55,366 nucleotides of DNA from Hyphomonas sp. (GTDB lineage: Bacteria; Pseudomonadota; Alphaproteobacteria; Caulobacterales; Hyphomonadaceae). How positions within the stretch are numbered: position 1 is the stretch's first letter; every line of letters begins with the position of its first letter. Below the pieces are notes generated by a model, which saw only the letters and a list, made by a program, of their open reading frames with translations, was not told the DNA's origin and made no database searches. A program made the translations under genes and the position numbers. The stretch covers positions 1-55,366 of the forward strand of contig VMTE01000004.1 of assembly GCA_013791775.1 (NCBI GenBank), read 5' to 3'. Of the stretch, positions 1 to 9,243 are shown one piece after another.

Positions 1-939
1 CGGCATCTGTGTGGCCGGCGTAGGTTCGGAGATCGGATCTGGCGGCGGCATGCGATCGGCGAGCAGGCTGCGTGCCTTCGCAATGGCGGCGCGGCGCTGG
101 GTGTTGGCGAGGAGCCCGACATGCCGGATGCGGTGGAGGCCATTGGGCAGAATGTGTTGCAGGAACCGCCGGGCAAACTCGCTGGCGGCGAGCGTCATGG
201 ATGCAAAGCGCGCCTGACCTTCGCGGCGGTAGTCCTTGACCCGGAACGTCACCCGCGTTCCGTCATAGGCTGTGATCCGGCTGTTCGAGATGGCGATCCG
301 GTGAGTATAGCGGGCGAGATATGAGAGGACCTGGTCAGGCCCGGCAAACGGGCGCTTGGCATAAACGACCCAGTCGCGCCGGCGCTGGCTCTTAAGGAAG
401 CTCGTGAACGCTTCTGGGTCTGCCAGCTGGGCGAGATCGCCGTGGAAGCTGAGTTTGCCGGCGGCATGGAGGTCGGCGAGCCGCTCGCACATCAGTCTAC
501 GGAACAGGCGTGACAGCACCCTCACAGGCAGGAAGAAGTCGCGGCGGCAGTCGACCCAGCGCTTGCCATCCGGCGACAGGCCGCCGCCGGGCACGACGGC
601 GTGGATGTGGGGATGGTGGGTCATTGCCGAGCCCCATGTATGCAGGACCAGGGTCGCGCCGAGCTTTGCACCGAGATGCCTGGGATCGGCGCCGATGGTC
701 ATCAGGGTCTCGGACACAGCCTTGAACAGGGCGTCGTAGACGACACGCTTTTTCTGGAACGCGACGCGCGCCAGCGGCGCGGGCAGCGTGAACACAACAT
801 GGTAATAGGCCACGGGAAGCAGGTCCCGTCTGCGTGCCTCCAGCCAGTCATAGGAGGCGGCCGCCTGGCACCTCGGACAATGCCGTTTGCGGCAGGAGTT
901 ATAGGCAACGTCCACAGTCCCGCAGTCCTCACAGTGTAG
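1..939 (-). pseudogene. IS91-family (Y2, rolling-circle type) transposase, truncated at its N-terminus
   Basis: On the minus strand one frame stays open from about 939 to the left edge without a stop. It begins with a cysteine-rich zinc finger (CEDCG, then YNSCRKRHCPRCQ) and continues with HPHIHAVVPGGG, the His-hydrophobic-His part of the rolling-circle nuclease site, and then with YLARYTHRIAISNSRI and VTFRVKDYRR. This order is typical of IS91 transposases, which nick and transfer single strands. The start codon and the residues before the zinc finger are missing: immediately upstream the sequence becomes an acyl-CoA ligase in another frame. The 3' end lies outside the window. Identity is clear from the motifs. 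It is a fragment, so probably inactive. Confidence 0.85.
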
Positions 940-1510
940 CACAAGAACGCGCCCGAATTCTCCTCCACAACCGGCCACGAGAACCCATCGCTCTGCGCTG
1001 CCAGCAAGTCTTCGTAGCAGAGCGCGTTGACTATGCCCGGCGTGTGGGCCAGGCAGTCGCTCATCATCACGAATTTCGTCACGGTTCGCATCTGCGGCAC
1101 AAGTCTCTCGACGAGAGGCAAAAAGGTCTTGTCGAACAGCAGCACATCCGGTTCCGCCTGGTTCAGGATGAATACGATCTGCTCGTCGAACAGGCGTGGA
1201 TTGACGGTTTCAATACGGCGCCGATGCCGGGCACGGCATAAAAAAGTTCAAAATGTCGATGCGTGTTCCAAGCCAGGGTCGCGACCCTGTCCGCCGGCTT
1301 CACGCCGAGCGCCATCAAAGCTTTTGCCGCGCGTTCGGCGCGCTTTAGTTCGAGAGCGTACGTAGAACGCGCTTCCGGCTCGTCCACGAGCCGGGAAACG
1401 ACTTCAACCGAGCCATGCGCGTTGGCCACATACTTCATGATGTCAATGATCTGAAGTGGCGGGGACTGCATGAGGCCCGTCAGTCCAATTGTCCGACTTT
1501 CTTCTGTCAC
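934..1510 (-). pseudogene. Acyl-CoA synthetase (AMP-dependent ligase) N-terminal fragment, frameshifted and truncated
   Basis: Reading leftward from a GTG at 1510 gives GLMQSPPLQIIDIMKY, then a FELFYAVPGIGAVL segment typical of medium/long-chain fatty-acyl-CoA synthetases. After about 1211 the frame shifts: one base is missing where family members read AVLNT. The neighbouring frame then resumes with VNPRLFDEQ, LLFDKTFLPLVERL and FLCYT, the last just before the AMP-binding P-loop. At that point the IS91 sequence begins. The gene therefore has a one-base deletion and has lost everything from the P-loop onward. A functional enzyme would activate a carboxylic acid to its CoA thioester; this copy cannot. 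The GTG start was chosen because family members begin a few residues before GLMQ. Confidence 0.8.
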
Positions 1511-1853
1511 GTGCTTTTTACCCGGGTGAATGGAGTTTCTGAACTTTTGCGCAGGCGACTGTATCGTTGTCGAGTTACGCGTTGAAAAAATCTGCGATGA
1601 TCCCGACGCCTCATCTCTTTCAGGCGACGGCAAAAAGATACAGGTGCTCAGACTGGTTCTGTTCTGGCCTCAATAGGAATTTCCTCGCTGGACACGGGTC
1701 TGTCACCGAAGGTGACCGGGACGCGGCGCACGTCTTGGTTAGACACGCTACGTGCATTTTTCTGCACAAGTGGAGTGGAGATTTTCTCTTGGTTGATAGT
1801 GTTGAACCTGTTGATTGATTGGGACTGTGAGGATCACGTTTCTGCAGGTGATG
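1511..1853. other. Intergenic stretch with no recognised gene
   Basis: This lies between the broken acyl-CoA ligase and the 3' end of the serine hydrolase. Short frames exist on the plus strand, but none has a convincing ribosome site or recognisable protein sequence. I saw no hairpin followed by a T run. Confidence 0.5.
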
Positions 1854-2918
1854 TCAGTTCGAAGGAGTCTGGGATTCGGTGTCTACTGCCTCCAGTGCTA
1901 GCTGGATAAATTCATAGTCTGACCATTTTCCCTGATCTCCCCGCAAGACTGCTGCCAAATCCAGTTCCGCAAGACGCACGATCGTTACGCCAAGCGAGGG
2001 GATGACGTAGAGCCTTTGATCGCCGGCTCCTGCTGCGACGACCATATCAGCGGGAAGGAGGTCAGCATGATCGTCTATATCGGTTGTCGCGGTAACAGCA
2101 TCCTTGGACTGTGAAGTGCGAGGCAGCCACCAGGATAGTCCGTAGGCTGCATTCGCGGCACTGCCTTCGAAGAGTGATTCAAAAGTATCAGGATCAACAA
2201 TCCGGTCGCCCTCAATCCGGCCACCACTGTGCACGAATTCTCCGAACTTTGCCCAGTCGCGGGCTGACATGACCACTCCCTGAGGCATAAGGGGCTTTGT
2301 GTCGGGCCCATTGCGCCATTTGTAGTTCTCGATCCCGAGAGGCGCAAATAGACGCTCTTCGAGGTATTCTTTTGGCCCGCCTGACTTGCCAGATGCTTGC
2401 AGTTTACGGCGCATAACTTCACCAAAAATCTGGGAAGGGACAGGCCCATAAAGGAATCTTGAGCCAGGTGGAGCGGTGATGTCGCTCGCGACCGCTTTAC
2501 CGTAGCCGGGCGGGCGTCCGACGCGGCTTTTGTGGCCGCTGGTCATCGAGAGGAGATGACGCAGGGTTATTTTCTCACGTTGCGGGTCATCCTGCCATTC
2601 GGTGAGCGTGGCTGCAGCGGGCTCGTCGAGTGACAATAACCCGTCTTTTGCGGCGATGGCGGCCATGATGCCAAGAAAGCTCTTTGTGCCCGACCATAGT
2701 TCGTGAGGTTGATCCAGCATTGAGCGAGGGCTGCTGCAAACTGGCTCTCCGTCTTTCAAGACAAGAACCGCCAGACCGCGGTCTGCGTCAGACATTGCAA
2801 TCGCCCGTTGGCATGCATCAGATTTGCGAGCGGTTTCAGCGGGAAGGGATTGAGCTGCACAGGAAGTTGCTGAAAGAGCCAGCACAAGAGACAAGGTTCT
2901 AAGCACTTTTAAACGCAC
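1854..2918 (-). CDS. Exported beta-lactamase-family serine hydrolase (class C/EstB-like)
   Basis: A 354-residue protein with an N-terminal signal segment ending near ATSCAAQ, so secreted or possibly a lipoprotein. The catalytic SxxK motif is S76-G-T-K79 (LWSGTKSFLG). The later motifs (FLYGP, GAGDQRLYV) resemble the EstB/penicillin-binding-like esterase branch rather than true AmpC, because no KTG is present. Members cleave esters, amides or D-peptides, so the substrate cannot be named. The start is a GTG only 8 bp from the ATTATCGATAAT palindrome, with just AATAAAG before it. Either the transcript is nearly leaderless or the true start is slightly downstream. It is divergent from the GntR gene across 57 bp, and the palindrome between them suggests shared control. 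Confidence 0.8.
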   Translation of the reverse strand: MRLKVLRTLSLVLALSATSCAAQSLPAETARKSDACQRAIAMSDADRGLAVLVLKDGEPVCSSPRSMLDQPHELWSGTKSFLGIMAAIAAKDGLLSLDEPAAATLTEWQDDPQREKITLRHLLSMTSGHKSRVGRPPGYGKAVASDITAPPGSRFLYGPVPSQIFGEVMRRKLQASGKSGGPKEYLEERLFAPLGIENYKWRNGPDTKPLMPQGVVMSARDWAKFGEFVHSGGRIEGDRIVDPDTFESLFEGSAANAAYGLSWWLPRTSQSKDAVTATTDIDDHADLLPADMVVAAGAGDQRLYVIPSLGVTIVRLAELDLAAVLRGDQGKWSDYEFIQLALEAVDTESQTPSN

Positions 2919-2925
2919 CTTTATT

Positions 2926-2941
2926 GAATTATCGATAATTC
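2926..2941. promoter_or_regulatory. Palindromic operator GAATTATCGATAATTC (site 1)
   Basis: A perfect 16-bp palindrome lies between the divergent serine hydrolase and GntR genes. Its 12-bp core ATTATCGATAAT recurs twice before the TonB receptor gene and once before the carboxylesterase. On the minus strand a TTGAAG hexamer lies just upstream of it. It is probably the binding site of the adjacent GntR protein (inference). Confidence 0.7.
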
Positions 2942-2975
2942 TGCCTTCAAAAAGTGATTTGGGCTAGATGCAATT

Positions 2976-3752
2976 TTGAAAAGATGGACAAACGGCGTGG
3001 CAGACCAGCCAGACGAAATACCCCAGGAAGCAGCAAACGATGCGCTTACCCAGGACCGTGTCATCGCGGCAGCCTTGATTGACGATATTGTAGAATGGCG
3101 CATTCCGCCCGGCTCATGGATCCGGGAGCGGGAGATCGCCAAGCGTTTCGAGGTGTCGCACGCGCCCGTGCGTGAGGCATTCCGGCAAGTTGCCAACATC
3201 GGACTCGTGGAAGTCGTTCCCTGGCGCGGGGCCCGTGTCGCGGCGATCAACAAACAGGCGACAATAGAAATTCTAGAGCTCTGGAAATCCCTGTTCGGCG
3301 TCGTCTGCCGGCTGGCTAGCCAACGGATGACTGACGGCGAAGCGGACCAGCTCGTGGCGCGGGTCAAGGAATTTACCGCCATCGCTCATGCGACGCGGAA
3401 TACGTTCGAGCATCTCGCGGTCTCGAACCGTATCGGTAGCTATATTGCGCACTGTGCACGCGCGCCGCAGTCAAAGCTATTGCTGGACCGCGTTGCGATT
3501 GTCGCCAAATGGCAGCACCGCGTCATTTCTCAAAAGTTCCTCGAAGACTTGCCCGTCGCACCGGCACTTAAGTCAGCCGAAATTTATGAGCAGCTTTGCG
3601 CGGCTATTCAGGCTCGGCAGGCGGAGAAGGCTGACAAGCTTGCGCGGTCCTTGATTGGCAATCTGCAGGATTACTTCCAGGAAGCGCTTGCGACCTATCT
3701 AGATGGGCAGGCTGACCCTCTTCCGCAGCGAAAAGTGCCGCGCCGGAAGTAG
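2976..3752 (+). CDS. GntR-family transcriptional regulator (FadR/FCD-like)
   Basis: A winged helix-turn-helix lies at about residues 25-80: LIDDIVEWRIPPGSWI, then EREIAKRFEVSHAPVREAFRQ and a wing ending WRGARVAAI. An all-helical C-terminal half of FCD type follows, which would bind the effector. The protein is 258 residues from a TTG start; a GTG at 2997 is an alternative, and neither has a strong ribosome site. Its position beside a palindrome shared by four neighbouring promoters makes it the likely local regulator of the serine hydrolase, TonB receptor and esterase operon, and of itself. Repression relieved by the imported compound or a hydrolysis product is the simplest model (inference). 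Confidence 0.85.
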   Translation: MKRWTNGVADQPDEIPQEAANDALTQDRVIAAALIDDIVEWRIPPGSWIREREIAKRFEVSHAPVREAFRQVANIGLVEVVPWRGARVAAINKQATIEILELWKSLFGVVCRLASQRMTDGEADQLVARVKEFTAIAHATRNTFEHLAVSNRIGSYIAHCARAPQSKLLLDRVAIVAKWQHRVISQKFLEDLPVAPALKSAEIYEQLCAAIQARQAEKADKLARSLIGNLQDYFQEALATYLDGQADPLPQRKVPRRK

Positions 3753-3863
3753 GCTGACGAATTCTGCCTTCCGTGTCCGTCGTTCATTCGGCGGGCCACT
3801 CCTGTTTCAAGTTTCGCACTCTTGTCCTCTCGCATCGATTTGTTCGACGAAGACCTGGGGCGC

Positions 3864-3911
3864 TTGACAGATGGTCTCAAATATTATCGATAATTCGTAA
3901 TTATCGATAAT
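3864..3911 (+). promoter_or_regulatory. TonB receptor promoter with two tandem ATTATCGATAAT operators (sites 2 and 3)
   Basis: TTGACA at 3864-3869 is a consensus -35. The likely -10 (TCGATA or GATAAT, 3887-3894) lies inside the first palindrome at 3883-3894. A second copy is at 3900-3911, 17 bp away centre to centre, so the two face roughly opposite sides of the helix. This layout suits repression by a dimeric regulator over the start of transcription. Confidence 0.7.
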
Positions 3912-3941
3912 ATGCCCAAATGGGCGCTTTGGGAGGAACAC

Positions 3942-6206
3942 ATGCTTCGCTTTATGCTTTTCGCTTCAACCGCCATGACTGTGGCTGCGACCGGGATCGA
4001 ACCTGCTGCAGCGCAGGTGCCGGAAACTGCCGCGGCGCCCGCGCCGGCTGACGGCGCAGAACCGGCAGACGATGAAGTTCGGCTTGGCGAAGTTGTCGTC
4101 ACGGCGCGCCGCCGGGAAGAGCGGCTATCCGAAGTGCCAACGGCTGCCTCGGTCATCGGCGGTGACGCGCTCGCCGAGCGTGGCGGCGCCCGCACCAGCG
4201 GCGAGCTGCTGGCCGACCAACCCAGCGTTCGCTTCAACAATCTGAACTCGTCAGTCACGTCTGAGTTGTCCATTCGCGCTTCATCGACGGCGCGCGCGAC
4301 AAACGGTGATCCCAGTGTCGGCCTCTACCGGAACGCGTCCTACATCGGCGGAGGCGGGATCGGCGGGCGTAACTTTGCGCTGATCGATTTTCTGGACATC
4401 GGCCGCGTTGAGGTTTTGCGCGGCACGCAAGGTGCGCTCTATGGGCGCAACGCGGTTGGCGGCGCAGTGAACGTAGTTTCAGCCCAGCCAGAATTCGAAA
4501 CGTCCGGCTACGTGCAAGCGCAGTACGGCATCGAGAACGAAAACCTCCGCGGTGAGGGCGTCTTCAACACGGCGCTCAGCGATACCCTCGCGGTGCGCTT
4601 CAGCGGTTTTGCGGTGGGGCAGGAGTCCGGTTTCTTCTACAATCCCGTCAATGACGTCTATTTCGACAGGGAAGAAGGCCACGGCCTGCGGGCGCAATTG
4701 CGCTATAGCTCGGGTCCGCTGGATTTGCTCTTCCTTGCAGAAACGCAAACTCTCGAAACGCCGGCAATCCACTACCAGATCGAAATTCCTGCCGGAACGC
4801 CGGGCTTCCCCGGTGGTTACATCCAGGACCGTTTCAACTATCCTTGGAACACTCCGCCGTCGGCCGAACAGGATGTGGACTCCTATCAGATCGTCGCGAA
4901 GTACGATCTGGGCGGGGCGCAATTGAATTCTACCACGCTCTATCGCGAGCGCGTTTCTGCTTACGATCTTGATGCAGATGCCATCAATGCGCAGGAACGT
5001 GCCGACGCTATCGCGGCAGGGAGCATTCTGGCTGTCGTACCGCTCGATGTAAATTCCGCCGCCTTTGTGCGGGATACGACCACCTCCTTCAACCAGGATA
5101 TCCACCTTACCGGAGAGGCCATCGGCGGCCGGCTCGACTGGCTTGCCGGAATCGATCTTCTTCTCCTGGAAAGTGACTACTCGGTAGAGAACGCACGGAC
5201 CCCCACGATGGCCAATCCATCGACAGGCAATATCTCGCCGGTCAATCTCGAGTACAATTCCTACGCCGTGTACGGATCGCTTGGTTACGATCTTACGGAG
5301 CGGTTGAATCTAACGGGTGAACTTCGCTTTACCCAGGATGACCGGTCTCTGAGATCTCGCCTGTTTGATCGCGGAACTGGCGCACCGCTCGGCGGCGCAG
5401 CCAGGGTGATCGACGCCAGCATTGACCCGAGCAATCTCTCCTACAACGCAACCGCCGCTTACAAGCTGACCTCAGATATCCTGACTTATGCCAAATTCGG
5501 CACCAGCTATCGCGCAGGCGGATTTAACACTAACCTCGGTGATCCAAGACAACCCCGTCCGATCGACGCCGCCTTCGATGACGAAACCTCCGAGAGCTAC
5601 GAAGTCGGCCTCAAGGGCACGCTCGGCAGCCGATCCTATTTCGCTATCGCCGCCTACATGACCAATCAGGAAGACCTTATCGCCCAGACAGATAACGGCT
5701 GCGCACTGACAAATCCGACATGTCCCGTTGCGGCGACATCTTTCCTGACGAACGCCGGAGACGCAGAAAGCCGCGGGATAGAAGGCGAGATTTCGTCTTT
5801 GTTCGATGTGGCCGGTGGCAAGCTCTACACGGGTTTCAGCCTCTCGTATCAGGAGGGTGAAGTCGTTAGCGGCAGATTCGATGGCCTTGACCTTGCACAA
5901 GTACCCGAATGGCTTGGCTCTGCAACGCTCAACTATCGCCGGCCCCTTGGTGACGATGCGGAAGCCTTTGCAAACCTTGTCTACACGGCGCAGACGGGTG
6001 GTGTTCAGGAGTTGTCCGCTACGACGGTGCCGCTCGACGATTACGGACTTCTGAACCTTCGCCTCGGGGCGCGTTTTGGCAAGGTCAGTGTGACGGCGTT
6101 CGCCCGGAACCTGACTGATGAGCTTTACTTCGTCGCCCGGGCGCCGACCATCAATCGTTACAACCAACCCCGCCTGACAGGAGTCGAGCTACGCTACGAC
6201 TTCTGA
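3942..6206 (+). CDS. TonB-dependent outer-membrane receptor
   Basis: A 754-residue beta-barrel receptor with a signal peptide (cleavage near EPAAAQ), a TonB-box-like segment (LGEVVVTARRREE), a plug domain (VEVLRGTQGALYGRNAVGGAVNVV) and a barrel ending in the aromatic C-terminus LRYDF. The ATG at 3912 sits inside an operator; I prefer 3942, which has GGGAGG six bases upstream. It would import a compound too large for porins, powered by TonB-ExbBD encoded elsewhere. Flanking secreted or lipoprotein hydrolases under the same palindrome suggest an organic ester or amide rather than iron as the ligand (inference). A strong terminator follows the gene. Confidence 0.9.
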   Translation: MLRFMLFASTAMTVAATGIEPAAAQVPETAAAPAPADGAEPADDEVRLGEVVVTARRREERLSEVPTAASVIGGDALAERGGARTSGELLADQPSVRFNNLNSSVTSELSIRASSTARATNGDPSVGLYRNASYIGGGGIGGRNFALIDFLDIGRVEVLRGTQGALYGRNAVGGAVNVVSAQPEFETSGYVQAQYGIENENLRGEGVFNTALSDTLAVRFSGFAVGQESGFFYNPVNDVYFDREEGHGLRAQLRYSSGPLDLLFLAETQTLETPAIHYQIEIPAGTPGFPGGYIQDRFNYPWNTPPSAEQDVDSYQIVAKYDLGGAQLNSTTLYRERVSAYDLDADAINAQERADAIAAGSILAVVPLDVNSAAFVRDTTTSFNQDIHLTGEAIGGRLDWLAGIDLLLLESDYSVENARTPTMANPSTGNISPVNLEYNSYAVYGSLGYDLTERLNLTGELRFTQDDRSLRSRLFDRGTGAPLGGAARVIDASIDPSNLSYNATAAYKLTSDILTYAKFGTSYRAGGFNTNLGDPRQPRPIDAAFDDETSESYEVGLKGTLGSRSYFAIAAYMTNQEDLIAQTDNGCALTNPTCPVAATSFLTNAGDAESRGIEGEISSLFDVAGGKLYTGFSLSYQEGEVVSGRFDGLDLAQVPEWLGSATLNYRRPLGDDAEAFANLVYTAQTGGVQELSATTVPLDDYGLLNLRLGARFGKVSVTAFARNLTDELYFVARAPTINRYNQPRLTGVELRYDF

Positions 6207-6237
6207 TCCGGTAACGAAGTTCCTCCCGGAGCCAATT

Positions 6238-6269
6238 GCGCCTGCCGAACTACCGGCAGGCGCTTTTTT
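6238..6269 (+). terminator. Intrinsic terminator after the TonB receptor
   Basis: A perfect 10-bp stem (GCGCCTGCCG paired with CGGCAGGCGC) closes a 6-base loop and is followed by six T residues. It lies 31 bp after the receptor stop and also separates it from the convergent M28-like gene. Confidence 0.9.
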
Positions 6270-6272
6270 GCT

Positions 6273-7565
6273 TTAGCCGATAGCGCGATGAACCATCTTG
6301 AGGAAAGCCGATCCGGTGGCTGCCAGTTCAATCAAGTCGACCTTGTCAGGCGTGTCCTGGTCGGTGTGATGGAAACGCCCGGCTCCAAATGCGCCGAATG
6401 CGGAGGCGTAGCCAGCGGCGAGGATCTCACGTAGCTCGCCGGCTGCGTCATCTGCCGACATTGCGTAAGCCGCTTCCAGCCCGGGGCGGCCGTTGAAAAT
6501 CTCGCGCGCGAATGCGTCGAGGCCTTTTGTTGCGCCGAGATAGCGCTGCGGGTCGGGCGAGGGGAGTGGCAGAAGGCTCGGGCCAAGATCATGGAAATCA
6601 AAGGCCGAGAGGTTCGCGCCAAGATGCACCCAGAGCGCCGTCTCAGCGGGAGCGGGGGCGGCGCTTTCCAGGAACTTGTGCGCCCCCAAGTTTTCATACT
6701 CATGACCCGACGTCGCCACCAAATGGATGTCTGCATCCGGAAGCGACGAGGCGAGCCTTCGTGCGAGCATCAGAAAGATCGCGATTCCAGGACCCCTTTC
6801 GGAGGCGCAGATTCCCCAGCCGGATTTGGGCGTGCTGACGACGATCCGCGGGCCGGGGCCTTTGCGGCGGGCGATCAAATTGTCGGCCAGCCTATTGGGG
6901 CGGGATGGCGCAATTGAAAGGCGGGCAGTTTGACCTTGCGTAGCTGCCCGAAGGGCTGCCGCATCTGCCGGAGATATCGTCAGCATGGGGACTAGATCGA
7001 ATTCGAAGGGTGCGTTCAATCGGATCGCAAGCCGAGAGGGGCCATTGGTGATGGCGACAATGCCCGCCAATTGCGCTTCGCGCGTGGCCTTCAGCACACG
7101 CTGCCACTCCGGTGACATCAGGCTGGAATGCCGGCCGAAGCGAGAGTGATAGACTACCAGCTTGCCGCCCAGTTCCGGTGGAGGCAGATCGGCATGCCAG
7201 TGGACGAGTTCTGCCTGTGTGTCCGTGGCCAATCCCGGCATCTGGACTGGTCCAGAGAGCGACGTGCCATCAGACAATGTCACAGAGCCGGCTTCGCCGT
7301 CACAGGTCGGCACTTCGAAAGTTTGCCGGCGCGTCTCGTATCCGGCGCCAAGTAGTTCGCGGTCCAACCAATCCGTGGTCGCATGGTCGCCGACGCTACC
7401 AGAGAAATGCGCACCAAAGTCCGCATATGTTGCGATGGCGTGCTCCATGGCGCCATCATTGCTTTCCTCGAATTCCATGGGGCTAGTTTTAGTGACCGGC
7501 AAACTTGCGCAGGCGCCTAGCGCCGCAGCGGCAGGTAACAGCAAGGCGCGTCGTCGACTGATCAA
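6273..7565 (-). CDS. M28-like peptidase-fold lipoprotein with atypical metal site
   Basis: The N-terminus ISRRRALLLPAAAALGAC combines a twin-arginine-like run with a lipobox, so an exported lipoprotein is likely. An inserted PA-like region (about residues 90-210) precedes an M28 fold with TSGHEYENLGAHKFLE and a C-terminal HHTDQDTPDKV. Canonical M28 enzymes have a zinc ligand in a GxHxDS strand. Here the corresponding strand reads VVSTPKSGWGICASERGPG, without those His and Asp residues, so ordinary dinuclear zinc hydrolysis is doubtful. I chose the TTG at 7565 because GGGAG lies nine bases upstream; a TTG at 7595 is possible. It lies just downstream of the carboxylesterase stop, so the two form an operon. 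Confidence 0.7.
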   Translation of the reverse strand: MISRRRALLLPAAAALGACASLPVTKTSPMEFEESNDGAMEHAIATYADFGAHFSGSVGDHATTDWLDRELLGAGYETRRQTFEVPTCDGEAGSVTLSDGTSLSGPVQMPGLATDTQAELVHWHADLPPPELGGKLVVYHSRFGRHSSLMSPEWQRVLKATREAQLAGIVAITNGPSRLAIRLNAPFEFDLVPMLTISPADAAALRAATQGQTARLSIAPSRPNRLADNLIARRKGPGPRIVVSTPKSGWGICASERGPGIAIFLMLARRLASSLPDADIHLVATSGHEYENLGAHKFLESAAPAPAETALWVHLGANLSAFDFHDLGPSLLPLPSPDPQRYLGATKGLDAFAREIFNGRPGLEAAYAMSADDAAGELREILAAGYASAFGAFGAGRFHHTDQDTPDKVDLIELAATGSAFLKMVHRAIG

Positions 7566-7607
7566 GCTGAAGGTCTCCCTATTCAGACCGGCCAAGGACT
7601 GGAGGCG

Positions 7608-9149
7608 CTAACGCGACTGGTCGTTATACCTAGAAAGGATAAGGTCCAGTATCGGTTTCCGGAAACCAGCGACAATTCGCGTTTCAGGTGCAAAAAGCGC
7701 GAGCTCATCGCGGTCAGGATCGTAGCGGCCCCAGCTGGGGGCCAATGCACAATCAGGCCGGCGCGTTTTCGCGAACGATGCCCAGCATGCAGACAAATGA
7801 TCAGCAAACATCCGATCTGCAGGTGTGAGTTCACCGACGACGCTCTCGTAATATTCAGTCGTATCGAATACATAAGTGATCTCTGATCCATGTGCCGCGC
7901 CAACTGACTTTGCGCGTCGGCGTTCGGCGACATAGTCGAAGTGATAAAGGAAGCTCGGCGCGCCGTCGCTGGTCTCAGTTGCGAGCCATCGGGCCGGAGC
8001 AACAAACCAGATGTCTCCCAACGCCTGACGCGCAAACCCGGGATCGGTTGCCTGAAGACCGTAAACAGTCTGTGCTTCGGTCAACTGATCACCGAAATAC
8101 GCGCTCGCAATTTCAGGGCTCAGGCCCATCGCCAAAAGGACACTTGCTTCATTGCTGTTTGCCCCGATCATCAAAGGCACATCGAGTTCTTCGCCGTCTG
8201 CAAAAACCTGAGAAGGGGGAGCGCGCAAAAGGCGCCCATCGATGAACGGATTGACTGTGCCGCCGCTGCGCGCGCCAGCGACTTTTACCCAGTCATCAGG
8301 GCTTATTGCTCGTAAGTCGCGAGCGGTGGCGTCCGCGTCAAGACCCAGGGCGTTTGCGGCCGCGAGACCAAGCGCTTCCTGTTCTTTGAGGGATCTCGGC
8401 GGAAGAAGATTTACGCCGGACTGGACGATAGCGGCTGAAAACAGCCCCGAAGCTTCAGGCATCGACAATAAGGTCATTGTGCTCACCGCGCCGGCCGACT
8501 CTCCGAACAGGGTGACCCGTGCCGGATCCCCCCCGAAAGAACCGATGTTGGCCTGAACCCAGCGCAAAGCGACCAGTTGGTCCATCAGTCCGAAGTTGCC
8601 GAGGGGCGCGTCCGCATCGGCTTCGGCGGTAAGCGCCGGATGGGCGAAGTATCCTAGCGCGCCAAGACGATAATTGATTGTGACGACAATCACGCCCTGC
8701 CTGGCCAATTGTGTTCCGTCAAAAATCGGAAAAGTGCCGGAACCGATCACATGAGCACCGCCATGGAGCCAAACCATGACCGGCAGATCGGCTGCCCCTT
8801 GCGGGCGCCAGATGTTGAGTTGCAGGCAGTCTTCTGACTGGAAGTCGGCCACCCCGCCGGCCACGACCGCAATCCGGACGGGTTGCGGGCAGGCCGGTCC
8901 CGTTCGGGTGCCATCCCTGACACCTCTCCAACCGGCGGCATCAGCGGGCGGGCGCCAACGCCGCTCCCCGGTCGGAGCGGCAGCGAAAGGTATGTTGAAA
9001 TAGGTTTCAACCTCGCCGTCGGTCCTTCCGGAGATCATGCCTTGGGGAATGTGAACAATAAGACCGTCTGCGGGTCTCTCAGTGATCGAGGCGCACGCTT
9101 GCAAGACTGCAAGCAGGGCAATCTGGACAATCAGCCAACACTTAGTCAT
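7608..9149 (-). CDS. Carboxylesterase type B (exported lipoprotein)
   Basis: A 513-residue alpha/beta hydrolase of the type B carboxylesterase/cholinesterase family. The nucleophile is S218 in GESAG, the oxyanion hole is HGG at 129-131, the acid is probably the Glu of NSNEAS, and the base is the His of GAAHGSE. The N-terminus MTKCWLIVQIALLAVLQAC is a signal with a lipobox-like end. The start was chosen because GAGGGGG precedes this ATG; a start nine codons upstream has no such site. It is first in an operon with the M28-like gene. An ATTATCGATAAT palindrome at 9244-9255 sits at its promoter, linking it to the TonB receptor and GntR regulator. It probably hydrolyses an ester or lactone imported by that receptor (inference). 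Confidence 0.88.
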   Translation of the reverse strand: MTKCWLIVQIALLAVLQACASITERPADGLIVHIPQGMISGRTDGEVETYFNIPFAAAPTGERRWRPPADAAGWRGVRDGTRTGPACPQPVRIAVVAGGVADFQSEDCLQLNIWRPQGAADLPVMVWLHGGAHVIGSGTFPIFDGTQLARQGVIVVTINYRLGALGYFAHPALTAEADADAPLGNFGLMDQLVALRWVQANIGSFGGDPARVTLFGESAGAVSTMTLLSMPEASGLFSAAIVQSGVNLLPPRSLKEQEALGLAAANALGLDADATARDLRAISPDDWVKVAGARSGGTVNPFIDGRLLRAPPSQVFADGEELDVPLMIGANSNEASVLLAMGLSPEIASAYFGDQLTEAQTVYGLQATDPGFARQALGDIWFVAPARWLATETSDGAPSFLYHFDYVAERRRAKSVGAAHGSEITYVFDTTEYYESVVGELTPADRMFADHLSACWASFAKTRRPDCALAPSWGRYDPDRDELALFAPETRIVAGFRKPILDLILSRYNDQSR

Positions 9150-9243
9150 TCGCACCCCCTCAAAGCCAGTCGCCATAACTTGAAGACCTATGTCGCCCTG
9201 GTCAGCGGTTTCGTGCTTCCATCGACAGCGAATGGTGACTGAA

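Noticed and set aside
1854-2918. True beta-lactamase giving antibiotic resistance
   Set aside because: It has SxxK but no KTG-type motif, and it sits in a hydrolase/TonB regulon; an esterase-like role is more likely.
3912-3941. ATG at 3912 as the TonB receptor start
   Set aside because: It lies at the edge of the second operator and lacks a ribosome site; ATG 3942 has GGGAGG and a normal signal peptide follows.
5472-6167. Minus-strand ORF opposite the TonB receptor
   Set aside because: Shadow frame; no motif and no ribosome site.
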